Of a stretch of 64,000 nucleotides of DNA, positions 46,176-53,676 are shown one piece after another. Position numbers and translations under genes: made by a program. The stretch is from Zoogloea sp. (GTDB lineage Bacteria > Pseudomonadota > Gammaproteobacteria > Burkholderiales > Rhodocyclaceae), in the NCBI RefSeq assembly GCF_023150065.1, contig NZ_JAKLLN010000012.1, forward strand, positions 85,995-149,994. Reading direction: 5' to 3'. Under the pieces are notes generated by a model. It searched no databases and was not told where the DNA came from. It saw only the letters and a program-made list of their open reading frames with translations. Numbering within the stretch: the stretch's first letter is position 1; each line of letters starts with the position of its first letter.

Positions 46176-47326
46176 GATGCCGGCCGCTTGCTGAACAGCA
46201 GGTAGCCCAGCCCGAACAGGCCGGTCGCGTAGGCGCCGAGCACCAGCATGTCGGCCCACAGGGCCTGCCAGCCCACGCCCTTCAGAAAGCTCCCCACCAC
46301 GATGTTGGTGAAATACATGGGCGGCAGGGCGTGGGCGATGGCCGAGGCGCCGGGGGCCAGGGACGACAGGGGCAGCAGCATTCCCGAGTACAGCACTGCC
46401 GGGATGATGCTGACGATGCTGGCCACGATCATCGCCGCTACCTGGGTCTGCACCAGCATAGAGATGACCAGCCCCAGGCCGGTGGTGCACACCACGTAGA
46501 GCAGCAGGGCCAGGGCGAAGAAGGCCGGGTCGCCCTTGAAGGGGGTGCCGTACAGCCCCACCGCCAGGGCCCACAGGATCAGCCCGTTGGTGAAGGAGAT
46601 CGCCACGTAGGGCGCGAGCTTGCCGATCAGGAATTCGCCCGGCGAGACGGTGGACGCGTAGATGTTGAAGATCGAGCCGGACTCTTTCTCGCGCACCACG
46701 CCCAGGGCGGTGAGGAAGGGGGGCGACAGCATCATGATGAGCATGATCAGCTTGGGGGCCAGGGACCAGATGCTCTTCACGCTCTGGTTGTAGAGGTAGC
46801 GCACCTCCAGCTTCACCGGCTGCACGCGGGCCCGGGCCTCGGCCAGGGGGATACCCCGGCCGGCGGACAGGGCGCCAGCCATGTTGTCGAGGCTGACCGC
46901 GCTGTTGATGGCGGCCACGTAGCCCTGGGTGGTCTGGGCGCGCATGGGGAAGGTGCCGTCGATGAGTACCTGCACCGGCGCGGCCTCGCCCCGGGCCAGG
47001 CGCTCGCCAAAGCGTGGCGGTATCACCAGGGCCAGGCGGATGCGGTTGTCGGCCAGCAGGGCGTCGAGCTGGCGTTCATCGCTGGCCTGCCCCTTGAAGT
47101 CGAAGTAGCGGGACGAGATGAAGCGGTAGGTGTAGTCGCGGCTGGCGGCGCTGCGGTCGTGGTCCACCACGGCAAAGGGCAGGTTCTCCACGTCCAGGGT
47201 CAGGCCGAAGCCGAAGAGCAGCATCAGCATGCTGGGCACGATGAAGGCCAGGGCGAAGAACAGGCGGTCGCGGACGATCTCGCGCCATTCCTTCCAGGCC
47301 AGGGCGATGATGCGCTGAAGTGTCAT
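46172..47326 (-). CDS. ABC-2 type exporter permease (YbhS-like)
   Basis: 384 residues with the same topology as its partner: a membrane segment at about 22-42, a large extracytoplasmic domain, and a cluster of C-terminal membrane helices. 'VREKESGSIFNIYASTVSPGEFLIGK' is the coupling motif. It shares 'IPPRFGERLARGE' with its partner. Its start overlaps the ATPase stop by 4 bases, so all genes are translationally coupled. Confidence 0.9.
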   Translation of the reverse strand: MTLQRIIALAWKEWREIVRDRLFFALAFIVPSMLMLLFGFGLTLDVENLPFAVVDHDRSAASRDYTYRFISSRYFDFKGQASDERQLDALLADNRIRLALVIPPRFGERLARGEAAPVQVLIDGTFPMRAQTTQGYVAAINSAVSLDNMAGALSAGRGIPLAEARARVQPVKLEVRYLYNQSVKSIWSLAPKLIMLIMMLSPPFLTALGVVREKESGSIFNIYASTVSPGEFLIGKLAPYVAISFTNGLILWALAVGLYGTPFKGDPAFFALALLLYVVCTTGLGLVISMLVQTQVAAMIVASIVSIIPAVLYSGMLLPLSSLAPGASAIAHALPPMYFTNIVVGSFLKGVGWQALWADMLVLGAYATGLFGLGYLLFSKRPAS

Positions 47327-49260
47327 GCTGCCCTCCGGTCGGCGGCCTCCAGGGCGGTGATGCGCTGCACGAACACATCCTCCATGGACAGGGGGCGCAG
47401 GGCAGCCGATTGCACGGTGACGCCGGCCTCGGCCAGCAGCCCCGGCAGGCGCGCCAGATCGGTCGTGGCGTCACGGGACAGCAGGTGCACGGCGCGCCCA
47501 TGCAGGGTCGCGCTGGCAAAGCCGGCCGCGCGCAGGGCGGCCTGGGCGGGAACGGGGTGGTCCACCTGCAACTCCACCAGCTCGCCGGACTCGGCGGCGA
47601 TGGTCGCCTTCATGGCCTCGGGCGAGGCATCGGCCACCACCCGGCCGGCGTACATCAGGGCCAGGTGGTCACAGTGTTCGGCCTCGCTCATGTAGTGGGT
47701 GGTCACCAGGATGGCCACCCCTTCCCGCCGTGACAGGTGGAAGAGGATGTCCCAGAACAGGCGCCGGCCGATGGGATCGACCCCGGAGGTGGGTTCGTCG
47801 AGGAACAGCACCCGCGGCTCATGCACCAGCGCACAGCCCAGGGCAAGGCGTTGGCGCAGGCCCATGGGCAAGCGCCCGGCGGCGTCGTTCTCGAAGCCGG
47901 CCAGCCCGGCCATGCCGATCACCCAGTCGCTGCGGCGGCGCGCCCGGGCGTCGTCGAGGCCATAGATGCCGGCGTACAGGCGGATGTTCTCCACCACCGA
48001 CAGGTCGTGGTAGAGCGAGAAGGCCTGGCTCATGTAGCCGATGCGCTCCTTGATTGCCCGCCCGGCACTGCGCATGTCGGCCCCGGCCACCCGGCCCTCG
48101 CCCGAGGAGGGTTTGAGGATGCCGGTGAGCATCTTGATCACCGTGGTCTTGCCGGCACCGTTGGCCCCCAGCAGGCCGAAGATCTCGCCCTGGGGCACCG
48201 TGAAGCTCACTGCGTCGGCAGCCCGGAAGTCGCCGAAGACACGGGTCAGCCCGCGGGCCTCGATGGCCAGATCGGTGCCGGCGGCGGGCACGCGCTTGTC
48301 GGCCGGAAAGGCTGATTCCAATTTCGCCCCACGCTGGCGCAGCATGGCCACGAACACGTCTTCCAGCTCCGGTTCGCGGGCAAACCAGTCGTCGGGCTGA
48401 ATGCCGACCAGGGCCTTGTCCACGGCGCTCCGGGCGTGGGGGGCGTCCAGCCCTTCGGTGAACACCCGCAGCCAGGCACCCATGGCCTCGGTCTGCGGAA
48501 ACGCCGCCTTGAGCCGCGGCAGGGCCTCGGCCTGGGGTTCGGCACGGAACAGGGCCACGGTGCCCGGCACCCTGGCCACCAGCTCGGCGGGGGTGCCTTC
48601 GCCCATCACCTTGCCTTCGTGGAACAGGGACACCCGGTGGAAGCGGTCTGCTTCGTCCAGGTAGGCGGTGGACACCAGGGCGGTGACGCCCTTTTCCTCC
48701 AGCAGCTTGCCGAGAATGGCCCAGAAGTCCCGCCGGGAGACCGGATCGACGCCGGTGGTGGGCTCATCGAGGATCACCAGCTCGGGTTCGTGGATGAGGG
48801 TGCATACCAGCCCGAGCTTCTGCTTCATGCCCCCCGACAGCTGGCGCATGGGCCGGGCGCGGAAGCTGTCCAGGCGGGTCATCTCCAGCAACTGGCGCTT
48901 GCGTTCGAGGAGTTCGGCCGCGGGCACGTCACGCAGGCGGCCGAAGAAGTCCACATTCTCGTCGATGGACAGATCGGGGTAGAGGTTGAGGCCCAGCCCC
49001 TGGGGCAGGAAGCCGATGCGCTGTTTGACCTGCTCGGCGCTGCGCGCCGAATCCACCCGGGTGCCGAAGATCTCCAGCGTGCCGGCATCAAAGGCCAGCA
49101 CGCCGGCCACGGCCTTCATCAGACTGGATTTTCCCGCGCCGTCGGCTCCCACCAGCCCATAGATCTCGCCCCGCTGCACGGTCAGGGCCAGGCCGTCGGC
49201 GGCCACACGCTTGCCGTAGCGCTTGGTGAAGCCTTCGACGCGGATGGCCGGGGCTGTCAT
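47323..49260 (-). CDS. ABC exporter ATPase with two fused nucleotide-binding domains (YbhF-like)
   Basis: 645 residues. NBD1 (about 5-235) has Walker A 'GADGAGKSS', signature 'LSGGMKQKL' and Walker B 'LVILDEPTTGVDP'. NBD2 (about 330-560) has Walker A 'GANGAGKTT', a degenerate signature 'LPMGLRQRL' and Walker B 'VLFLDEPTSGVDP'. The degenerate second signature is usual in this subfamily. It powers drug or lipophilic substrate export through the two permeases. The gene lies 7 bases downstream of the membrane-fusion gene. Confidence 0.93.
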   Translation of the reverse strand: MTAPAIRVEGFTKRYGKRVAADGLALTVQRGEIYGLVGADGAGKSSLMKAVAGVLAFDAGTLEIFGTRVDSARSAEQVKQRIGFLPQGLGLNLYPDLSIDENVDFFGRLRDVPAAELLERKRQLLEMTRLDSFRARPMRQLSGGMKQKLGLVCTLIHEPELVILDEPTTGVDPVSRRDFWAILGKLLEEKGVTALVSTAYLDEADRFHRVSLFHEGKVMGEGTPAELVARVPGTVALFRAEPQAEALPRLKAAFPQTEAMGAWLRVFTEGLDAPHARSAVDKALVGIQPDDWFAREPELEDVFVAMLRQRGAKLESAFPADKRVPAAGTDLAIEARGLTRVFGDFRAADAVSFTVPQGEIFGLLGANGAGKTTVIKMLTGILKPSSGEGRVAGADMRSAGRAIKERIGYMSQAFSLYHDLSVVENIRLYAGIYGLDDARARRRSDWVIGMAGLAGFENDAAGRLPMGLRQRLALGCALVHEPRVLFLDEPTSGVDPIGRRLFWDILFHLSRREGVAILVTTHYMSEAEHCDHLALMYAGRVVADASPEAMKATIAAESGELVELQVDHPVPAQAALRAAGFASATLHGRAVHLLSRDATTDLARLPGLLAEAGVTVQSAALRPLSMEDVFVQRITALEAADRRAA

Positions 49261-49267
49261 GGGCCTG

Positions 49268-50335
49268 CTACCAGCGGGGTGCCTGCCAGGGCACCTCGTC
49301 CTTCCAGCGGATCACCGCATCGGCGGGCACGCCGGGGCTCAGGCGATGCTCGGGGTTGGCATCAAAGTAGAGCTTCACCGCGTAGGTCAGCTTGACCCGC
49401 TCGTCCGGGGTCTGGACCTCCTTGGGGGTGAACTCGGCCCGGGAGGCGATGTAGCGGGTGCGTGCCGCAAACGCCTGGCCCGGGAAGGCATCGGTGTAAA
49501 CCTGTGCGGGCAGGCCCAGGCGCAGCTGGCCGATGTGCTTTTCGGGCACATAGACTTTGAGATAGAGCTTGTCGAGATCCACCAGATCGAAAACCGGTGT
49601 GCCGGCGGCCACCATTTCGCCGTTTTCCCGCAGGCGGTTCAGCACCACACCGCCCGTCGGGGCGCGCAGGCTCAGGTCGTCGATCAGGCTGGCGACTTCG
49701 TTTGCCATGGCCTGGGCCTGACGCAGGCCGGCTTCGAGGGCGGCGATGTCGTTCTCGCGGGCCTTCACCTTGTCATTGCCCAGGTGGGCGGCGCTGGCCG
49801 ACTGTTCTGCCTGACGCAGGTCGGCCGTGGCGGCGGCGTGGGCCAGGCGCATCTGCTCGGCGCGGCGGGCCTCTACCGTGCCCCGTTCGGCCAGCTCGTC
49901 GAAGCGTCGGGCGTCCTTCGCGGCCTGGGCTTCGGCGGCCCGGGCCTTGGCGAGCACGGCCGCCGCACTGGCTTCGGCCAGGGGCACCTCCCGACGGGCG
50001 ATGGCGAGCTGGGCGCGGGCGGCATCCCGCTGAGCCTGCAGGGTGGCCACGGCGGCATCGGCCTGCTGCTTGCGGGCGGTGAGCTGGGTGTCTTCGAGGC
50101 GGGCGAGGCGCTGCCCGGCCTGCACCGTGTCGCCCTCGCGCACCTGCATTTCGGCGATGCGCCCGGGGAGCTTGCTGGCGACGGTGGTGTGGTCGCCCTC
50201 GATGCGCCCGTTGGCCTGGATCAGGCCGTCGGGCAGGGCCTTGCTGCCGGCAAAGTGCTGCCAGGCCCAGGCACCTCCGGCCACGATGAGCCCGGCGCCG
50301 AGGGCGATCGCGAGGGTTTTCCTGTCGAGACGCAT
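49268..50335 (-). CDS. Membrane-fusion (HlyD-family) subunit, YbhG-like
   Basis: 355 residues. A single N-terminal membrane anchor (about 8-27) is followed by a first lipoyl half (GRIEGDHTTVASKLPGRIAEM), a long helical hairpin (about 75-215, rich in Ala/Glu/Arg), and the second lipoyl half plus beta-barrel ('LSLRAPTGGVVLNRLRENGEMV', 'LKVYVPEKHIGQLRLG'). It bridges the inner-membrane exporter to the outer-membrane channel. It follows the TolC-type gene by 12 bases. Confidence 0.93.
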   Translation of the reverse strand: MRLDRKTLAIALGAGLIVAGGAWAWQHFAGSKALPDGLIQANGRIEGDHTTVASKLPGRIAEMQVREGDTVQAGQRLARLEDTQLTARKQQADAAVATLQAQRDAARAQLAIARREVPLAEASAAAVLAKARAAEAQAAKDARRFDELAERGTVEARRAEQMRLAHAAATADLRQAEQSASAAHLGNDKVKARENDIAALEAGLRQAQAMANEVASLIDDLSLRAPTGGVVLNRLRENGEMVAAGTPVFDLVDLDKLYLKVYVPEKHIGQLRLGLPAQVYTDAFPGQAFAARTRYIASRAEFTPKEVQTPDERVKLTYAVKLYFDANPEHRLSPGVPADAVIRWKDEVPWQAPRW

Positions 50336-50347
50336 GGTGAAACTCCC

Positions 50348-51700
50348 TTACAGCTCGCCGACCGCCCTTTTCAGGCGGTAGCGGGCCAGGTGCAGGTCAT
50401 AGTGGGCGTTGAGGTGGTTGTGGTCGGTGAGGCTGCGCAGGGCTTCCGCATCCAGGACTTCGGTATGGGTGCCGACGCCGTTGCGGTAGCGGTCGCGGGC
50501 GACACGCAGGTTTTCGTCGGCCTGGGCCACGGCGGCAGAGGTGGTGGCGAGGCGCTGGGCGGCTTCCTCCGCGGACAGCCATTCCCGGCGCACTTCCAGC
50601 TCGACCCGGCTGGCGCCGTCGGCCTGGCGTTCCCGGGCAGCCCGGGCCCGGGCCGTGGCCGCATCGGCCCGCTGGCGCTGGATTCCCCCGTCAAACAGAT
50701 CCCATTGCACGCCGATGGCCACCTGGGCCACGTCCTGGCCGACCCGGTAGCGGTTGTCTTCGTGCAGCAGGGCGGCGCTCAGGCCCACCTGCGGGCGGCG
50801 TGCGGCATGCTCCATCTCGGCTTCCTGGTCGCCGGCCTCGGCCCGGGCGCCGAGGAGTGCCAGCTCGGGCCTCAGCCGGAGGGCGCGGGCGCCGAGGGTG
50901 GCAAGGTCGTCGTGACCGGCACTGTCGGGCGGCGGTTCGGCCAGATCGGCCGGTGCGTCCAGCGGGCGGCGCAGCAGGCGGTTGTAGGCCGCCGTGGCGA
51001 GATCGCGCCCGTGGCGGGCGCGGGTCAATTGCTGGCGGGCGTCGGCGCAGGCAACGGCCACCGACAGCACATCGTTGCGTGGCACCACCCCCTGGCGGTG
51101 CAGGTCGTCCACGTCGCGGGCGTGGGCGTCGAGGGCCGCCAGGTGGCGTTCTGCGGCGGCCAGGGCGCGACGGCTGCGCAGCACGCCGAGCCAGGCTTCG
51201 GCCACGTCCAGCTTGACGGCCTGCTCGCTGTGCCTGCGTTCATGGGCACTGGCCTGCACCCCGATGTCGGCCCCGATGATGGCGGCGGAGATGCGGCCGC
51301 CGGTGTAAACCGGCAGCGTGGCCTGCAGGGCGTGGGTGGCATAGGTGCGCTCGGACAGCGGCAGCTGGTCGGGCAAGGCGATGCCGGGCAACGCCGGCAG
51401 GCCGATGCGGGCGGCGGGTTCCTTGCTCAGCACCGTGTAGCGCGTGCTGGCGGTGGCCTTGGGCAGGGCCAGGCCGCGTGCCGCTTCAAGGTTGGCCCGG
51501 GCCGCATCGGCGTCGGCATCGGCGGCACGCAGGCGCGCATCGACCGCCAGCGCCTCCCGCCACGCATCGTCCAGGGTCTCGGCGGCGTGCAGGGGGCCGG
51601 CGATGCCCAGGACCAGCGAGAGCAGCAGGAGTGCCAACCGGCGGGGGCGGCGAGACGGCGAGACACCTTCTGGCGAAGGGAGGGGCCGGGACGTTTTCAT
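50348..51700 (-). CDS. TolC-family outer-membrane efflux protein
   Basis: 450 residues from ATG 51700, with GAGGACGAGG just upstream. A long basic n-region precedes the signal hydrophobic core (LALLLLSLVLGIAGPLHA). Two repeats of coiled-coil and beta-strand segments follow (about 45-235 and 255-450), with 'ATLPVYTGGRISAAI' and 'VQWDLFDGGIQRQRADAA' as the strand-coil junctions. It provides the outer-membrane channel of the exporter encoded downstream. The start was preferred over one 30 bases upstream because of the ribosome-binding site. Confidence 0.92.
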   Translation of the reverse strand: MKTSRPLPSPEGVSPSRRPRRLALLLLSLVLGIAGPLHAAETLDDAWREALAVDARLRAADADADAARANLEAARGLALPKATASTRYTVLSKEPAARIGLPALPGIALPDQLPLSERTYATHALQATLPVYTGGRISAAIIGADIGVQASAHERRHSEQAVKLDVAEAWLGVLRSRRALAAAERHLAALDAHARDVDDLHRQGVVPRNDVLSVAVACADARQQLTRARHGRDLATAAYNRLLRRPLDAPADLAEPPPDSAGHDDLATLGARALRLRPELALLGARAEAGDQEAEMEHAARRPQVGLSAALLHEDNRYRVGQDVAQVAIGVQWDLFDGGIQRQRADAATARARAARERQADGASRVELEVRREWLSAEEAAQRLATTSAAVAQADENLRVARDRYRNGVGTHTEVLDAEALRSLTDHNHLNAHYDLHLARYRLKRAVGEL

Positions 51701-51719
51701 TGCCTCGTCCTCGTGAATG

Positions 51720-51741
51720 TTACTGACCATGTGGTCAGTAA
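51720..51741. promoter_or_regulatory. Perfect 22-base palindrome, TetR-type operator of the exporter operon
   Basis: Arms TTACTGACCA (51720-51729) and TGGTCAGTAA (51732-51741) flank a central TG, 20 bases upstream of the TolC-family start. The core TGACCA-NN-TGGTCA matches the layout of TetR-family operators such as the RutR site (TTGACCA-NN-TGGTCAA). In E. coli the homologous ybhGFSR genes are controlled by the TetR-type CecR. No TetR gene lies next to it here. Confidence 0.7.
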
Positions 51742-51800
51742 ACTACGCTGCTGGACGGAGGACACTTTGCGGAAGATCAAGGAGTGATGCCGTCAGGCGC

Positions 51801-51806
51801 TAGAAT
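51801..51806 (+). promoter_or_regulatory. Possible -10 element for the YgjP-like gene
   Basis: TAGAAT followed by CCCGG, 30 bases before the ATG at 51836, is a good -10 match in the position expected for a short leader. No convincing -35 box is seen. Confidence 0.3.
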
Positions 51807-51835
51807 CCCGGCCTTCCCCCTCCCGGACTCCAGCC

Positions 51836-52381
51836 ATGCAGCCCGCTGCGCCGTTGAAATACCTGTCCGGCTATCCCGAACACCTGCTCCGGCCGGTGCG
51901 TGAGCTGCTGGCCGATGGCCGGCTCGGCCCCCTGCTGCTCGGCAAATATCCGCAGGCCCACCCGGTGCGCAACGATGGCGCGCTGTATGCCTATGTGACG
52001 GAACTGAAGGCGCGCCACCTGCGCAATGCCGATCCCCTCAGCAAGGTGGCCTTCGATGGCAAGCTGCAGACCATCCACAACGCGCTGGGCACCCACACCA
52101 CCGTCTCACGGGTGCAGGGGGGCAAGCTCAAGACCAAGCGTGAGATCCGGGTGGCCACGCTGTTTCGCGAGGCGCCCACGGAGTTCCTGCGCATGATCGT
52201 GGTGCACGAGCTGGCACACCTGAAGGAGCGCCAGCACGACAAGGCCTTTTATCAGCTGTGTTGCCGCATGGAGCCCGACTACCACCAACTGGAGTTCGAT
52301 GTACGGGCGTGGCTGTGCTGGCTGGAGGCGGGGGGTGAGGGCCTGTGGGGGCAGCTTCAGGCTGCGCCGGCTTCCTCGTAG
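51836..52381 (+). CDS. YgjP-like zinc metallopeptidase
   Basis: 181 residues. The zinc-binding block 'VVHELAHLKERQHDKAFY' has His124, Glu125, His128 and the downstream His134 typical of the YgjP/WLM-type metallopeptidase group. The preceding region 'VSRVQGGKLKTKREIRVATLFREAP' fits the family. It is likely cytoplasmic. Substrate is unknown. It is divergent from the exporter operon and convergent with the helix-hairpin-helix gene. Confidence 0.85.
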   Translation: MQPAAPLKYLSGYPEHLLRPVRELLADGRLGPLLLGKYPQAHPVRNDGALYAYVTELKARHLRNADPLSKVAFDGKLQTIHNALGTHTTVSRVQGGKLKTKREIRVATLFREAPTEFLRMIVVHELAHLKERQHDKAFYQLCCRMEPDYHQLEFDVRAWLCWLEAGGEGLWGQLQAAPASS

Positions 52382-52402
52382 GGGCGGATTCTTCGACCTT
52401 CG

Positions 52403-52437
52403 GGCGTTGAACCTGCGACCTGCGCGGGTTCAACGCC
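52403..52437. terminator. Hairpin between convergent ygjP-like and helix-hairpin-helix genes
   Basis: Perfect 11-bp arms GGCGTTGAACC (52403-52413) and GGTTCAACGCC (52427-52437) with a 13-base loop, in the 64-base gap between two convergent stop codons. There is no long T run, so a bidirectional terminator is probable rather than certain. Confidence 0.65.
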
Positions 52438-52445
52438 GTCGGCGA

Positions 52446-53498
52446 TCAGAGGCTCAGGCTGCCTTTGAGCTTGTCGAGCATCTTCACACCCATGCCCTTG
52501 AGCTTGACCAGCTCGTCGAGGGTCTTGAAGGGGCGGGCGGCGATGATGGCGCTGGCGACGGCCTTGGGCAGACCCTTGACGGCAGCCAGCTCGGCTTCGC
52601 TGGCCTTGTTCACGGAGACGCTGCCCGGGGTGGTGGTGGCTTTCGCAGGTTTGACGGCGGCCTTGGGGCTTGCGCCAGCCGGTTTGGCTGCGGTCTTGGC
52701 CTTGGCGGTCGGCTTGGCGGCCGGTGCGGCCACGGCTTCGGCTTCCCAGCTCAGGGGGAGGGCGAAGTTGGTGAAGTCGCGGGTGACGTAGCCAAAGGCC
52801 GTCCATTCACGCAGCAGCAGGGCGATGTGCCAGGTGCCGGCGGGGCGGGCGGCGAGGGGCAGGTCGAGGGCGAGGCCCTGCCAGCCATTCTGACCGGCCA
52901 GGCTGCCGATGTTGCTGGCGGCCAGTTGGACACCCTCGGGGATGCCGTTGCTGTACGGGGCGCCAAGGGCCCACAGCTCGAGCGACAGGGTGCCGCTCAG
53001 GTTATCCGCGCTACGGGGGTTCTCGATGCCATCGGCGCTCAGGCTGACCGTGGTTTCACCGACGCTGAAGCCGGTGTTGCCCACGAGGCGGGGCTGCACG
53101 AAGGTTTCGGTACGGGGGAAGTTGGCGTAATCCAGCACCTGGTCGAACTGGCCGTTGCGGCCGGCGGCGAGCACCAGCACCATGCTGTGTCCGGCTTGAC
53201 CGGCAGGCGGGCAAGCGGCGGTGAAGGCGCTGACCCAGGCCGGGCTGGCGGCATCCAGGGCGCCCACGGGCAATTCGGCAATCTTGGCGGCGGCGACCGG
53301 CTGACCGTTGAAGGGGGCTTCACAAGCCCACAGCTGGAGTGCCCATTCCTGATCGGCGGCTTCTTCCGGGTTGGTGACCAGCAGTTCGGCGTCGAGCTGG
53401 ACGCTGTCGCCATCGAAGGCGTAGCCGTGGTTGAGACCGATCCGGACGGCGCCCGAAGACTGGCCGAGGGTGGCCTGGAGGGTGTTGGAGGTTTGCAT
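52446..53498 (-). CDS. Helix-hairpin-helix protein with two copies of an unrecognised beta-rich domain
   Basis: 350 residues with no signal peptide or membrane segment. Residues about 1-125 and 130-245 look like two related domains: both have a 'VxLxAxxIxNP..SADN.SGTLSLELWA' or 'VQLDAELLVTNPEEAADQEWALQLWA' block, followed by 'AP(F/Y)(N/S)G', and both end with 'LVLAAGRNGQFDQVLDYANF' or 'HIALLLREWTAFGYVTRDFTNF'. An Ala/Lys/Pro linker (about 255-290) leads to a ComEA-like helix-hairpin-helix pair (292-350; 'VNKASEAELAAVKGLPKAVASAI', 'LDELVKLKGMGVKMLDKLKG'). The C-terminal part should bind DNA non-specifically; the rest is unknown. ComEA itself is secreted, this protein is not. Confidence 0.75.
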   Translation of the reverse strand: MQTSNTLQATLGQSSGAVRIGLNHGYAFDGDSVQLDAELLVTNPEEAADQEWALQLWACEAPFNGQPVAAAKIAELPVGALDAASPAWVSAFTAACPPAGQAGHSMVLVLAAGRNGQFDQVLDYANFPRTETFVQPRLVGNTGFSVGETTVSLSADGIENPRSADNLSGTLSLELWALGAPYSNGIPEGVQLAASNIGSLAGQNGWQGLALDLPLAARPAGTWHIALLLREWTAFGYVTRDFTNFALPLSWEAEAVAAPAAKPTAKAKTAAKPAGASPKAAVKPAKATTTPGSVSVNKASEAELAAVKGLPKAVASAIIAARPFKTLDELVKLKGMGVKMLDKLKGSLSL

Positions 53499-53559
53499 CC
53501 TGAAAATACCTGCCTGTGCGAGGGGCGCGATTTTGCGGGCCCCGGCATTACAGCGTCAA

Positions 53560-53574
53560 TCAATTGGCAATTGA
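53560..53574. promoter_or_regulatory. Small operator-like palindrome upstream of the helix-hairpin-helix gene
   Basis: TCAATTG (53560-53566), G, CAATTGA (53568-53574) is a perfect 7-1-7 palindrome in an AT-rich patch 62 bases upstream of the gene start at 53498. It could be an operator overlapping the promoter. Confidence 0.4.
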
Positions 53575-53616
53575 ATTTTTGGATGCACTGACACGGGGCG
53601 AAAACGTCGCGAAACC

Positions 53617-53650
53617 CGCACCAATACTGGGATTGCACTGTATTGGTGCG
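53617..53650. terminator. Inverted repeat downstream of rng
   Basis: Perfect 11-bp arms CGCACCAATAC (53617-53627) and GTATTGGTGCG (53640-53650) with a 12-base loop, 27 bases beyond the rng stop. It fits a terminator for rng transcription, although no T run follows on the minus strand; on the plus strand it is followed by TTTATT. A regulatory role for the downstream gene is possible. Confidence 0.5.
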
Positions 53651-53676
53651 TTTATTCCGTTGGCGTTTTTGTGCCC

